This document shows positions 45,389 through 55,029 of a stretch of 64,000 nucleotides of DNA, one piece after another. The stretch comes from an uncultured Paracoccaceae bacterium (GTDB taxonomy: Bacteria > Pseudomonadota > Alphaproteobacteria > Rhodobacterales > Rhodobacteraceae). Position numbers and translations under genes: made by a program. Location of the stretch: the NCBI GenBank assembly GCA_947503775.1, contig CANNFE010000002.1:434001-498000 (forward strand). The letters run 5' to 3'. The notes under the pieces were generated by a model that had not been told where the DNA came from, made no database searches, and saw nothing but the letters and a program-made list of their open reading frames with translations. The first letter of the stretch is position 1; each line of letters starts with the position of its first letter.

Positions 45389-46966
45389 TCAGGCGCTTTT
45401 GCGTTCGTCCCGCTCGGCTTCGATGACTTCGGCATCCTCGGGGGCAGGGGGCTGCTCGGCGGCGATCTCAGGCTCTGGCGTCTCCTCGACCTCGGCCGGA
45501 CCGGTCTCGTCCGGCGCCTCGGCGGGCGGGATGATCGGCACCGCATCGGCCATCGGGGGCATCTCGTCTTCGGGCGGCGCCAGAGGCGCGGGCTTTCCGA
45601 CGATCAGCGGCAGCATCTCGGTCGAGGCGGGCATCGCGATCTCGCCTGCGGGCGGCGCTCTCCAGGCCAGCGTATCGAAACTGCCGCAGTTCGAGCAGAT
45701 CGGATCCCAGTTCCCGTGGATCTGCGCGCAGTTATCGCAGACCCATTGCGGCCCGCGCGGCGCGGTCAGCGCCTTGGTCAGCCATCCGCGCACGATCGCG
45801 TCATCCGCGCCTTCGCCGCGCTCGACCGCCGCCATGATCGCCAGGTTCCGGGCCGTCGGATGCTCGGTCGGCAGATCGCCCAGCGCGCGGCGCGCCTCGG
45901 GGAACTGCTCGGCCGCGATATGCAGCTCGGCCATCAGCATCTTGGTCTCGGCATCGTCGATATTGTGCCGGATCAGCGTCTGGAACCGCTTGATCCGCTC
46001 TTCGGGCGTCTCGTTCGGCTCGATCTCGGCAAAGGCGGTGGCCAGTTCGGGATGCGGCTGGCTCTCCCACGCGCCCTTGATGACCCGAGCGGCGTATTTC
46101 GCCTTGCCCTGATCGATATAGCTGCGCGCGGCCATCAGCGCGGCCGGCACCAGATCAGGCGACAGGCGGTTCGCTTCGATCGCAGCCTCGCGCGCCTCGA
46201 TCGTCGCCCCCTCGGCCATCACGTCGCGCGCCTGGCTGATCGCAAGCACCGCGTCCCGCCGCCGGTGCACATCGCGCGGCAAGGCGCCTGACTTCAGCTT
46301 CGCGCCCAGCGTCTTGCGCGCGCCCTGCCAATCGGCGCGATCGGCTTGCAGCTTGAGAAGCGTATCCTGCACCTCGACATGTTTCGGCTTCAGCGCAAAG
46401 GCCTTCTCGGCCAGCTTCAACGCCGTATCGGTATCCCCGTCGGCCAGCTTCTGCTTCATGATCCCGCGGATCCCGACAAAGCGCGTGCGCGGGTTTTCCA
46501 GCAGCTTGCGATAGGTCTCCTCGGCCTTTTTGCGGTTGCCTGTCATCTCGGCGGCCTGTGCGGCCAGCAGATTGGTCATCTCGGGCCGCTCGAGATAGCG
46601 ATTCGCCTTCTCGGCCTTCTGTAGCGCCGTCTGCCCTTCTCCCGAAGCAAGGGCCATCAGCCCGTCGGACAGCGCCTCAAGCCCCTTGCGCTCGCGGCTG
46701 CGGTTGAAATAGCGCGTCATCGCCGTCTCGTCCCCGTTCAGGAACCGGACAAAGGCGATCAGAAAGCTGATCGTCTTGATAAAGAGCCAGATCGCCAGAC
46801 AGAGCAACGCCGCCCCGATCAGCGCCTCGAGCGGCCCAAGCGTCAGTTCGAGCCCGCCAAAGGTGATGATCGCGCTGCCATCCAGCCCCATCACCTGCTC
46901 GACCCCATAGGCCAGCCCGATGACGACAACGACGAAGAGGAGAACCTTCAAAAGAGAAATCAGCAT
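45389..46966 (-). CDS. HemY-N/TPR membrane protein with C-terminal zinc ribbon
   Basis: This 525-residue protein has two N-terminal transmembrane segments (about 4-22 and 45-72), the HemY_N arrangement, followed by TPR-like helices (about 95-400). Residues 410-427 (CDNCAQIHGNWDPICSNC) form a rubredoxin-like zinc ribbon with Cys 410, 413, 424 and 427. The tail after 440 is Pro/Glu-rich and disordered. HemY-like proteins are linked to tetrapyrrole genes by position but their function is not settled; the zinc ribbon recalls LapB. It is the last gene of the hemD-mitofilin-like-hemY group. Confidence 0.8.
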   Translation of the reverse strand: MLISLLKVLLFVVVVIGLAYGVEQVMGLDGSAIITFGGLELTLGPLEALIGAALLCLAIWLFIKTISFLIAFVRFLNGDETAMTRYFNRSRERKGLEALSDGLMALASGEGQTALQKAEKANRYLERPEMTNLLAAQAAEMTGNRKKAEETYRKLLENPRTRFVGIRGIMKQKLADGDTDTALKLAEKAFALKPKHVEVQDTLLKLQADRADWQGARKTLGAKLKSGALPRDVHRRRDAVLAISQARDVMAEGATIEAREAAIEANRLSPDLVPAALMAARSYIDQGKAKYAARVIKGAWESQPHPELATAFAEIEPNETPEERIKRFQTLIRHNIDDAETKMLMAELHIAAEQFPEARRALGDLPTEHPTARNLAIMAAVERGEGADDAIVRGWLTKALTAPRGPQWVCDNCAQIHGNWDPICSNCGSFDTLAWRAPPAGEIAMPASTEMLPLIVGKPAPLAPPEDEMPPMADAVPIIPPAEAPDETGPAEVEETPEPEIAAEQPPAPEDAEVIEAERDERKSA

Positions 46967-46975
46967 ATCAGGTCC

Positions 46976-48358
46976 TCAATTTTCTGCGCCGGACGGGGAC
47001 AGGGCCGCAGCGGCCTCCATCGCGGTCGCTCTGGCGCGCAACCCCGCGCCCCACTCAGACATCGCCGCCTGCGCAGCCTCAGGCAAAGCGTCCAGTTCCG
47101 CAACCGCCGTGTTCAGATCGCCCGCATCAAGCGCCGCGCCGACCCGGCTGAGTACCGCATCGGCGTCATCGCCCTCGCGCGGCTCCACCGACCGGACATT
47201 CAGGCGCGATTGCAGGAACGCGCCGACGCCGACACCGCCATTCTCGGACCGATCCTCCGCCAAGGCAGCCCGCGCCGCATCGGGGTAGCTGTCCACCAGC
47301 GCCGACAGCGTCGGAACGCCGGAGCCCGCATAGGGCTCCAGCGCGGCCACGACGCCCTCGTCCGCCGTGCCCCGCACCGTCTCGAGAGCATCCGCATAGG
47401 GCTCTCCGGTGGAAAGCGCCGTTCGGATCTGAGCGGCCGCGGTTTCGATCTGCGTGGCGCGAGCCGCCTCGACCGCACCGGCCTCCTCGGCGGCGATCCG
47501 ATCCGACAGCTCGGCAATGCGCGCATCCCGATCCGCCAGCTCGCCCGACAGGGCCGCAATCTCGCTGCGCACGGCCTCAAGCTCGCGCTCAAAAGAGGTG
47601 ACGGCACTTGCGCTTGCGCCGCTTCCATCCCCGGCCGGTCGCCGTTCCAGCGCCGTCAGCCGCTCGTCCAAGGCGCTAAGGCTCTCGGCAAACCCCTCAG
47701 ACGCACCGTCAGATCCACCCGACAGATCCGCGCGCAAGGTCTCCAGATCTTCCGCCGTCACCGCCGATCCTGCCGGCGCGGACTGAACCGCTGCGAGATC
47801 AGCTTCCAGCTGGGCAATCCTGTCCGATTGCGCCTCAAGCTGCGGCGTCAGATCCGGCGCATCCGCGCTCTGACCCTGCGACATCGGCACGTAAGCCGCC
47901 GCAAAGCCAAGCCCCGCCGCAATCGCACCGCCCAGCAAGAACGGAAGAAAACCGCCGCTTCGCTTGGTCTCCGCCCGGGCCGGAGTGGCCTTGAGGGCAG
48001 GCTCTTCCGGCGCTTCCGCCTCGGGCGCCGTCTGCGCATCGGCGGCCTCGACCGCCTCCGGCCGCGTTTCGCGGGCCATCTCGGCGTCTTCATCCACCAA
48101 CTGTGGATCGACCAGGGTCGGCGTGTACTCCGGCACCTCCGCGCCGCCCTCGGGCACGCCATCCTCGACATCGCGCGGAACGTCGCCCTCCGCCTCGGGA
48201 AGCATCTCTTCCTCCCCTTCGGTCTCGTCCTTCAACAACGGATCGACCATCACCGGAGCGGTGTCGGGCACCTCCGCGCCGCCCTCAGGCACGCCGGGAT
48301 CGACATCGGTCGGCGGAGCGTTGTCCTCGTCCGAGGGAGGTGTCTTCGATTTCGCCAC
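46976..48358 (-). CDS. Mitofilin-like membrane protein
   Basis: The GTG at 48358 (preceded by GGGGATGG) gives 460 residues. The N-terminal 140 are acidic, Pro/Glu-rich and repetitive, with the phrase DGVPEGGAEVP occurring in near-copies. One transmembrane segment follows at about 150-170 (FLPFLLGGAIAAGLGFAAAY), then a long coiled-coil (about 185-330) and a helical C-terminal domain with the pattern of alpha-proteobacterial mitofilin (COG4223). Such proteins shape intracytoplasmic or inner-membrane folds. It sits between hemD and the HemY-like gene, the usual alpha-proteobacterial place. Confidence 0.8.
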   Translation of the reverse strand: MAKSKTPPSDEDNAPPTDVDPGVPEGGAEVPDTAPVMVDPLLKDETEGEEEMLPEAEGDVPRDVEDGVPEGGAEVPEYTPTLVDPQLVDEDAEMARETRPEAVEAADAQTAPEAEAPEEPALKATPARAETKRSGGFLPFLLGGAIAAGLGFAAAYVPMSQGQSADAPDLTPQLEAQSDRIAQLEADLAAVQSAPAGSAVTAEDLETLRADLSGGSDGASEGFAESLSALDERLTALERRPAGDGSGASASAVTSFERELEAVRSEIAALSGELADRDARIAELSDRIAAEEAGAVEAARATQIETAAAQIRTALSTGEPYADALETVRGTADEGVVAALEPYAGSGVPTLSALVDSYPDAARAALAEDRSENGGVGVGAFLQSRLNVRSVEPREGDDADAVLSRVGAALDAGDLNTAVAELDALPEAAQAAMSEWGAGLRARATAMEAAAALSPSGAEN

Positions 48359-48431
48359 GTCGCCATCCCCATCAAATACAGGCCCGGTCCATCGGGCCTT
48401 CAAAACTACTTAGCTCGCAGGCAGTCGCGTC

Positions 48432-49127
48432 TCAAGCGCCGCGCAGCGCCAGAATCGCCTCCAGCATCGCCGCCGCATCCGGCCGGTCTGCAATCACAAT
48501 CCTTGCCGCCCCGATGGGTTCCGCCGCGCGCGCCACCTCGCGGCTCATCGCAACGACCGTCAGGGGCGCCTGGGCCGGGCCCGTCCGCACCAGCCGCTCT
48601 GCCGCCCGCGGCGAGAAAAGCGGCACAACCACCGGATCGGACCCCGTCAGCCGCGCCCGCCCCTCCGCAGACAAGGGCAGATCCCGCTGCCGGTAAACGA
48701 CACGCTCCCCGGTCTCGATACCCTGTGCCGTCAGCCGCGCCGCAACCGCCCCGCGCGCGATCTCGCCCCTCAGATGCAAAAGCGGCCCCTCCGGACGCAG
48801 CCCCGCGATCAGCGCGATCAGATCCTCCGCATCGCCCTCCGCCGAGCGCACCGCGCATCCCGCCGCCTCGGCCACCTCCGCGGTCCGCCGCCCCACGCAA
48901 AAGGCGGGCAGCCCGCCGGGCACCTCTTCCAGCCGCGCCGCGCCGTTCTGCGAGGTCAGGATCACACCGCGCCACCGGCTCCAGTCCAGTTCCGCCGCCA
49001 CCGGATCGATCCGCACCATCGGCGCGATCACGACCTCGGCTGCCATCGCCGCCTTGATCCGCGCGGCAAAGCGGCGGGCCGCAGCCTCCGGGCGCGTCAG
49101 AAGCACGATCATCGGATGGTCCGGCAC
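48432..49127 (-). CDS. hemD: Uroporphyrinogen-III synthase
   Basis: HemD closes hydroxymethylbilane to uroporphyrinogen III, the common precursor of heme, siroheme and bacteriochlorophyll. The 231-residue protein is poorly conserved, as is the family, but shows [14 protein letters not shown] at the start, [15 protein letters not shown] near 55-70, and the usual C-terminal ending with [14 protein letters not shown] keep the GTG start at 49127 because GGAAG lies upstream; the ATG at 49112 has none. hemC, commonly upstream, is not here; tsaD follows on the other strand. Confidence 0.8.
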   Translation of the reverse strand: MPDHPMIVLLTRPEAAARRFAARIKAAMAAEVVIAPMVRIDPVAAELDWSRWRGVILTSQNGAARLEEVPGGLPAFCVGRRTAEVAEAAGCAVRSAEGDAEDLIALIAGLRPEGPLLHLRGEIARGAVAARLTAQGIETGERVVYRQRDLPLSAEGRARLTGSDPVVVPLFSPRAAERLVRTGPAQAPLTVVAMSREVARAAEPIGAARIVIADRPDAAAMLEAILALRGA

Positions 49128-49210
49128 GCTATCTTCCGCATGCTATCTTCCATTGTGACTTGGCATGGCCAGTGTTACGTCCCCCGCCACCCTTGGCAAG
49201 CGACACCAAC

Positions 49211-50299
49211 ATGGACCGTCCCATCCACATCCTCGGCCTCGAAAGCAGCTGCGACGATACCGCCGCCGCCGTCCTGCGCATCGAGGAGGGCCAGGCGACA
49301 ATCCTGTCGAACATCGTCTTCGGCCAGACCGACCTGCATGCGGCCTTCGGCGGCGTCGTTCCCGAAATCGCCGCCCGCGCCCATGCCGAAAAGCTCGACC
49401 ACTGCGCCGAGGAGGCGCTCAAGGCCGCAGACATCCCCCTGAAACAACTGGATGCCATCGCCGTCACCGTCGGCCCCGGCCTGATCGGAGGTGTCCTTTC
49501 CGGTGTCATGACCGCCAAGGCGCTCGCGGCCACGACGGGCCTGCCGCTGATCGGGGTCAATCACCTGGCCGGGCACGCGCTCACCCCCCGCCTGACCGAC
49601 GGGATCGCCTTCCCCTACCTGATGCTGCTGGTCTCGGGCGGCCATTGCCAGCTTCTGATCGCCCATGCCCATGACCGGTTCGAGCGTCTGGGCGGCACGA
49701 TCGACGACGCTCCGGGCGAGGCCTTCGACAAGACCGCCCGCATCCTTGGTCTGCCCCAACCGGGCGGCCCCAGCGTCGAGGCGGCGGCCAGAGAAGGTGA
49801 TGCCAAGCGTCTGCGCCTGCCGCGTCCCCTCCTCGATCGCCCCGGCTGCGACATGTCCTTTTCGGGCCTCAAGACGGCCGTCCTGCGCCAGCGCGACGCC
49901 CTGATCGCCGATCACGGCGGCCTGCGCCGCTCGGACCGCGCCGATATCTGCGCCGCCTTTCAGGAGGCGGTCCGCGATATCCTCACCGAAAAGACCCGGC
50001 GCGCCCTCGCTCTCTATCTTCCGCAAAAGACCCCGACACTCGCCGTCGCGGGAGGCGTTGCCGCCAATGGCCCGCTTCGGGCGGCGCTCGAGGCGCTCGC
50101 CGCAGAGCACGAAACGGCTTTCATCGCCCCGCCACAGGCGCTCTGCACGGACAATGCCGCGATGATCGCCTATGCGGGCGCCGAGCGTCTGATCCATGGC
50201 CAGACCGATGATCTGAGGCTCGCCGCACGGCCCCGCTGGCCGCTGGACGACCGCGCGCCCGCGATGATCGGATCGGGAAAGAAGGGTGCCAAGGCATGA
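49211..50299 (+). CDS. tsaD: tRNA N6-threonylcarbamoyladenosine transferase
   Basis: TsaD transfers threonylcarbamoyl to A37 of tRNAs that read ANN codons, working with TsaB, TsaC and TsaE. The start at 49211 ([16 protein letters not shown]) gives 362 residues and fits the family; the Shine-Dalgarno is weak. Metal-binding His118 and His122 lie in NHLAGHAL, and the ASKHA phosphate motifs [11 protein letters not shown] and [12 protein letters not shown] are present. It overlaps the epimerase start by 4 bases, so transcription runs into the polysaccharide block. Confidence 0.96.
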   Translation: MDRPIHILGLESSCDDTAAAVLRIEEGQATILSNIVFGQTDLHAAFGGVVPEIAARAHAEKLDHCAEEALKAADIPLKQLDAIAVTVGPGLIGGVLSGVMTAKALAATTGLPLIGVNHLAGHALTPRLTDGIAFPYLMLLVSGGHCQLLIAHAHDRFERLGGTIDDAPGEAFDKTARILGLPQPGGPSVEAAAREGDAKRLRLPRPLLDRPGCDMSFSGLKTAVLRQRDALIADHGGLRRSDRADICAAFQEAVRDILTEKTRRALALYLPQKTPTLAVAGGVAANGPLRAALEALAAEHETAFIAPPQALCTDNAAMIAYAGAERLIHGQTDDLRLAARPRWPLDDRAPAMIGSGKKGAKA

Positions 50300-51159
50300 G
50301 CGATATCGTCATCCTCGGCGCGTCGGGCCTCATCGGATCAGAGCTGGCCGCCCGCGCCAAAACGCCCGTGATCGCCGTCCACCGCAGCCCGCTGCGCGGC
50401 CCCGCCCCGAACGCGGATCTGGTGCCGACACGGGATCTTTTCAGCCTCGACTGGGTCGGAGCTGTCCCGAAAACCGCGACGATTCTTCACTGCGCAGGCC
50501 TCTCGAACCCCCGGCTCAAGGACAGAAACGCCGCCCTGATCGAGGCGCAGGGCAATATCCGCATGGTTGAAGAGCTTCGTTATCACGGCTGGACGGGGCA
50601 TCTCGTCCTGTTGTCATCCGCCGCCGTCTATGGCGCGCCCGGACCCATGCCCGTGACCGAAACCTCCCGAACCCAGCCGGTCTCTGCCTACGGGCGCGCC
50701 AAGCTGGGGCTCGAACGGTCGGTGCATGCCCATCTGGGCCCGCGCCTGACGATCCTCCGGCTCTCCTCGGTCTACGGATCTGCGATGGCGCGCGAGGGCC
50801 AGGGGATCATCAAGATTTTGCAGGATAAGATTGCGACGGACGGCACGTTCCAGCTATTCGGGGACGGATTGACGGCCCGCGATTTCCTTCACATCTCCGA
50901 TGCCTGCGCGGCAGTCATCGCCGCCGGTCGCAAGCCGCCGGGCGGCATTCTGAACATCGGAACCGGGCGCGCGATCAACACGCGGGCCCTTCTCGATCTG
51001 ACGCGCAAGATCACAGGAAAGCCGCTCCGGCTCGAACGGCACCCGCTTTCCGCCGAGGCCGGATCGACTGTGCTCGATCCCGCCAAGGCCCGCGAGGTCC
51101 TTGGCTGGGAGCCTGTGGTCGCCCTCGAGGACGGGCTGCGCCGCTACTTCAAAGGCTAG
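50296..51159 (+). CDS. NAD-dependent sugar epimerase/dehydratase
   Basis: This 287-residue extended SDR protein acts on nucleotide sugars. The GASGLIG motif at residues 8-14 binds NAD, Ser107/Ser108 ([10 protein letters not shown]) and the Tyr132-x3-Lys136 pair (AYGRAKLG) form the catalytic set. The C-terminal half (about 170-287) is the substrate domain. It resembles UDP-glucose 4-epimerase-type proteins but is shorter by about 40 residues. It is coupled to tsaD by overlap and opens the polysaccharide block. Confidence 0.8.
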   Translation: MSDIVILGASGLIGSELAARAKTPVIAVHRSPLRGPAPNADLVPTRDLFSLDWVGAVPKTATILHCAGLSNPRLKDRNAALIEAQGNIRMVEELRYHGWTGHLVLLSSAAVYGAPGPMPVTETSRTQPVSAYGRAKLGLERSVHAHLGPRLTILRLSSVYGSAMAREGQGIIKILQDKIATDGTFQLFGDGLTARDFLHISDACAAVIAAGRKPPGGILNIGTGRAINTRALLDLTRKITGKPLRLERHPLSAEAGSTVLDPAKAREVLGWEPVVALEDGLRRYFKG

Positions 51160-51992
51160 ACAGCCGTGCCGTCCATCCGCCGCCAGACCGTGCCGTCCGA
51201 ATAGACCGGCGCAGGCCCGCTCGCCAGATCCGAGGCAAAAGCCATCGCGCCCGATCCCGCATCCGCCGCACCCGGCAGATCGGTGGTAAGCTGGGGCACA
51301 AGCCGCAACAGATCGGCGATCTCCACGCTCTCCGCCAGGATGCCGGGGATCGTCGCCTGCGCCGTGCTGGCGTCGATCCGCACCGCCTCGGCCCAGTTCG
51401 CGCCATCGGCGCTGACCTTCACGCTGAAATCGTCGCTCCCGGCACAGCCCATCTCGGCCCGCCCGCCATAGCCTGTCTGAAACAAGAGGCTCCCGGTATC
51501 CGCGGCGCTGGCCTTGTTCAGCTTCAATTGATGGCCGCTCCCCGCATGGGTCAGCAGCGTGCCCGGGCCCGCGACCGCCAGAGGATTGCTCGAATCCGCG
51601 CTCGTTCCGATCCCGACCCAGGTGACGTTCTGCAACCGGTCGGGCACGCCGCCGCTGGCGGTGGCCCATGCCGATCCGTCATAGATCACCATCTCGCCGC
51701 TCTCGATCACGACGGCGCGCCAGCCGGCCTGCGGCTCGAAGAATTGCCAGACCCCGTTCTCGCGCAGGGCGATCCTGCCATCCTGTCCGTCCCAGGCTCC
51801 GGTTGCGCCCAGGCCCACGATATGCCGCTCGCCCTCGGGCGCCGCCGCCGGCCCGTCCGTCCGGTCGTCGGAGGTGACCGTCAGTTGCACCAGAAGATCC
51901 AGAAGGCGGATCGCCTCGTTATGCGTGACATGCTTTTGCGCCTGCGAGGGTAGGATATAGGGCAGGGCGAGGATGGGCGATTGATCGGTCAT
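51156..51992 (-). CDS. DUF2793 phage-tail-like protein, isolated
   Basis: This 278-residue protein begins with SPILALPYILPSQAQKHVTHNEA, the hallmark of DUF2793, known from phage and gene-transfer-agent tail or fibre proteins. The remainder is beta-rich with Gly/Ala/Ser repeats and ends SDGTVWRRMDG, another block typical of tail-fibre-linked proteins. No other phage gene is near it. It is convergent with the epimerase (4-base overlap). It may be a GTA-fibre component encoded away from the main cluster, or a domesticated surface protein. Confidence 0.75.
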   Translation of the reverse strand: MTDQSPILALPYILPSQAQKHVTHNEAIRLLDLLVQLTVTSDDRTDGPAAAPEGERHIVGLGATGAWDGQDGRIALRENGVWQFFEPQAGWRAVVIESGEMVIYDGSAWATASGGVPDRLQNVTWVGIGTSADSSNPLAVAGPGTLLTHAGSGHQLKLNKASAADTGSLLFQTGYGGRAEMGCAGSDDFSVKVSADGANWAEAVRIDASTAQATIPGILAESVEIADLLRLVPQLTTDLPGAADAGSGAMAFASDLASGPAPVYSDGTVWRRMDGTAV

Positions 51993-52111
51993 CGGGCGTC
52001 TCCGTTGCGGATGTCGCGGCCTCTTTGCCCGCCGGATCTGAACGGTTCCTAACCCGCCCGGCCGTTGCGTCGCTCTTGCGATCCGCCCCGCCGCATCGCA
52101 AAGGAACGTCC

Positions 52112-52735
52112 ATGGCCCGTCAGATCACCCCCGCCAAGCGCCTCTTCGACATCATTCTCGCCGCCCTGTTGGCGCTCCTGCTTGCGCCCGTCATCGTCTC
52201 GATCGCCATCGCGCTGCTGATCTCGCAGGGCCGCCCGGTCCTCTTTCGCTCCGAACGGATGAAGACCCCCGATCAGCCCTTCGATCTGTGGAAATTCCGC
52301 ACCATGCGCCCCGCCCCCGACGACGGCACCGGCGTTTCGGGCGGAGACAAGACGGACCGCATAACCCCGCTTGGCCATGTCCTGCGCCGCACCCGCGCCG
52401 ACGAGCTGCCGCAGCTCTACAACATCCTGCGCGGCGATCTCAGCCTTGTTGGCCCGCGCCCGCCGCTGCGCAGCTATGTCGAACGCTTTCCGGACCTTTA
52501 CGCCGAGGTTCTCCAGTCGCGCCCCGGCGTCACGGGCCTCGCCACTCTGGTTTTTGCGCAACACGAGGCCCGCCTTCTGGCCACCGCCCGCACCCCCGCC
52601 GAGACCGACGCCATCTATGTCCGCCGCTGCATCCCCAGAAAGGCCCGCCTCGACCTTATCTATGCCAAACGGCGCTCGCTCCTGCTAGATCTGCGCATCA
52701 TCGGACAAACCCTGCGCCTCGTCCTGACCCGCTGA
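52112..52735 (+). CDS. Initiating sugar-phosphate transferase
   Basis: This 207-residue bacterial sugar transferase (PF02397, WcaJ/RfbP core) moves a hexose- or N-acetylhexosamine-1-phosphate to undecaprenyl phosphate and starts exopolysaccharide or capsule repeat synthesis. One membrane segment lies at about residues 14-36. The catalytic block is seen as WKFRTMRP, RRTRADELPQLYNIL and GDLSLVGPRPPL. The start at 52112 has AAAGGAA upstream. It lacks the N-terminal four-helix domain of WcaJ, so it is the short form. Confidence 0.9.
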   Translation: MARQITPAKRLFDIILAALLALLLAPVIVSIAIALLISQGRPVLFRSERMKTPDQPFDLWKFRTMRPAPDDGTGVSGGDKTDRITPLGHVLRRTRADELPQLYNILRGDLSLVGPRPPLRSYVERFPDLYAEVLQSRPGVTGLATLVFAQHEARLLATARTPAETDAIYVRRCIPRKARLDLIYAKRRSLLLDLRIIGQTLRLVLTR

Positions 52736-52932
52736 CCTCCGCCGTCGACCGAAAAATCCCAACTATGTTAAGCAGACAACCGCTAAGAGCTTGAATAAAC
52801 TGATCCTTCGCTCTTGCCATTTTTTTGCCATCGTTTCATCAACGACCCAAGACCACCGGGGCAGCCCATCAAGAGGAGCCGGTTTTTGACTTTAAGAACG
52901 TCCGATCTCCTTCGGATAACGGCGAGACACAG

Positions 52933-54819
52933 ATGATCCTGACGATCCTCAAAAGGCTGTCCCGCCGCCAACGCCAAAGCGTTCTCTTCCTCGTCGATCT
53001 GCTCGTCGTGCCCGTCGCGCTCTGGTGCAGCCTGGCTGCGCAGGGGCAAAGCCGCAGCCCCGTCTCGGACCTCATCTCGGGCTTTCAGGGCGCGCTGGGC
53101 GCCGCCGCCGTCGCCGCCGTGATCTCGCTCGCGCTCGGCATCCCGCGCATCCGTCTCAAAAGCTTCGACATCACCGCCCTGACCCGCACGGCCATCTTCG
53201 CCGCCTGCCTGGCCACCAGCCTCGCCGTCCTGGGCCCGCTTTTAGGCTACAGCTACAGCACCGGCTTTTACGCCATCTTCGGGATGAGCTTCTTCCTGCT
53301 CTCCTCCGCCCTGCGCCTGACGATGCTGCAGATCATCATGATCGCCTACCGCACGGCCAGCACCCGCAGCCGCGTCCTGATCTACGGCGCCGGATCGACG
53401 GGGATCCAGCTGGCCTCCGCACTCCGCCACGACCCCTTGGTCGAACCGGTCCTCTTCATCGACGACAACCCGGCGCTTCAGGGTCTTTCTGTGGCGGGCC
53501 TGCCCGTTATCGCGCCCACCGAAGCCGCCCGCATGATCGACCGAAAGGAGATCACGCTCGCGTGCCTCGCCATGCCGTCCCTCTCGCAGCCACGGCTCAG
53601 CCAGTTCGCACGCCGCCTCTCCGATCTCGGCCTCGATGTGCAGGCCCTTCCTTCCTTTGCGCAACTGATCGGGGCCGAGGCGCTGGCCGACAAGCTGGCG
53701 CCGGTCCGCCCCGACAGCTTCGTGGGCCGCGAAACCTTCGACTGCGCGCCAGATCTGGGCTGCGAGGTCTACCGGGACCGCGCCGTTCTCGTCTCCGGGG
53801 CAGGCGGCTCCATCGGGTCCGAACTGTGCCGCCAGATCCTCGCCTGCCGCCCGACCCGTCTCGTCCTCTTCGATCTGTCCGAATTGGCGCTCTACTCGAT
53901 AGAGCGCGAGCTGACCGACTTGCTGGACACCGACGCCGCCACCCAGATCGTTCCCGTACTCGGCTCCGTCACCGATGAGCGGCTCGTCGGCGACACGCTC
54001 GACCGCTATGACATCGACGTCGTCCTGCATGCCGCGGCCTACAAGCACGTCCCGCTGGTCGAGGCCAATCCGATCCCGGGCATCTCGAACAACGTCTTCG
54101 GCACCGCCACGCTGGCCCGCGCCGCCCGTCATCATCGATGCGAACGCTTCGTGCTCGTGTCCTCCGACAAGGCCGTCCGCCCGACCTCGGTCATGGGCGC
54201 GACCAAACGCCTGGCCGAGATGATCGTCCAGGACCTCGCCGCCCGCCCCGGCCAGACGATCTTCGCCATGGTCCGCTTCGGCAACGTCCTGGGCTCCTCC
54301 GGCTCTGTGATCCCGCTCTTTCAGGACCAGATCGCCCGCGGCGGCCCTTTGACCGTCACGCATGAAGATGTCACCCGCTACTTCATGACCGTCCGCGAAG
54401 CCGCGCGCCTCGTCCTGCTCTCCGGCTCCTTCGCGCGCGGAGGAGAGGTCTTCGTTCTCGACATGGGCACGCCCGTTCAGATCAAGGATCTAGCCCGTCA
54501 GGTCATCGAAAGCTCCGGCTATACCGTGCGCGATGCGGATAATCCCCAGGGTGATATCGAAATCGCCATCACGGGTCTGCGCCCGGGCGAAAAGCTCCAC
54601 GAAGAGCTTCTGATGGGCGAGGGGCACATCACCACCTCCAACGAAAAGATCTTCGCGGCCCTAGAGGACCATCCGTCCGAAATCGAGGTCGCCGGGGCCC
54701 TCCGAGCGCTGCGCAACGCCGTCGAGATGGGCGATGAGACCTCCGCCCGCGCCTCCATTGCTCGCTGGGTCGAAGGATACGGCACAGACGACGTCTCCGA
54801 ACTCTCCAAAACCAACTAG
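52933..54819 (+). CDS. CapD/WbpM-type nucleotide-sugar dehydratase
   Basis: This 628-residue protein from 52933 has four transmembrane helices in the first 135 residues, a first Rossmann domain (YGAGSTG at about 151-157) and a second, catalytic SDR domain (SGAGGSIGSE at about 288-297). The signature SSDKAVRPTSVMGATKR at 410-426 carries the Lys that replaces Tyr-x3-Lys in this family. Members are UDP-GlcNAc 4,6-dehydratases for O-antigen or capsule. The frame is open from 52825 but no ribosome binding site supports it. Follows the sugar transferase. Confidence 0.9.
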   Translation: MILTILKRLSRRQRQSVLFLVDLLVVPVALWCSLAAQGQSRSPVSDLISGFQGALGAAAVAAVISLALGIPRIRLKSFDITALTRTAIFAACLATSLAVLGPLLGYSYSTGFYAIFGMSFFLLSSALRLTMLQIIMIAYRTASTRSRVLIYGAGSTGIQLASALRHDPLVEPVLFIDDNPALQGLSVAGLPVIAPTEAARMIDRKEITLACLAMPSLSQPRLSQFARRLSDLGLDVQALPSFAQLIGAEALADKLAPVRPDSFVGRETFDCAPDLGCEVYRDRAVLVSGAGGSIGSELCRQILACRPTRLVLFDLSELALYSIERELTDLLDTDAATQIVPVLGSVTDERLVGDTLDRYDIDVVLHAAAYKHVPLVEANPIPGISNNVFGTATLARAARHHRCERFVLVSSDKAVRPTSVMGATKRLAEMIVQDLAARPGQTIFAMVRFGNVLGSSGSVIPLFQDQIARGGPLTVTHEDVTRYFMTVREAARLVLLSGSFARGGEVFVLDMGTPVQIKDLARQVIESSGYTVRDADNPQGDIEIAITGLRPGEKLHEELLMGEGHITTSNEKIFAALEDHPSEIEVAGALRALRNAVEMGDETSARASIARWVEGYGTDDVSELSKTN

Positions 54820-54871
54820 CATCTGCCCCAACCCCGCAATCTGTGGCGCAGCGGGCACAGCTGGAGAAACC

Positions 54872-54931
54872 ATGTCCTCACCTCCTTATTTGAACAATGT
54901 TCATGTTTATCTAGAGAACTGCGGCTGGTAG
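54872..54931 (+). CDS. Possible 19-residue secreted or signalling peptide
   Basis: The ATG at 54872 is preceded by CTGGAGAAACC (GGAG, 7 bases) and reads MSSPPYLNNVHVYLENCGW before TAG. It lies 53 bases after the CapD-type gene and 99 bases before the repeat protein. The peptide ends with Cys-Gly-Trp, which is uncommon by chance, and it is otherwise unlike the high-GC coding style. Translation is not shown. Confidence 0.3.
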   Translation: MSSPPYLNNVHVYLENCGW

Positions 54932-55029
54932 CTCGTGATCTTGCTGGGTCTCCTGCAAATTATAATCGCCAGACCGCATTCTTACGGCGTTTATCCAACG
55001 CTTTGAACGACTTAAGGGAAGGACACTTT

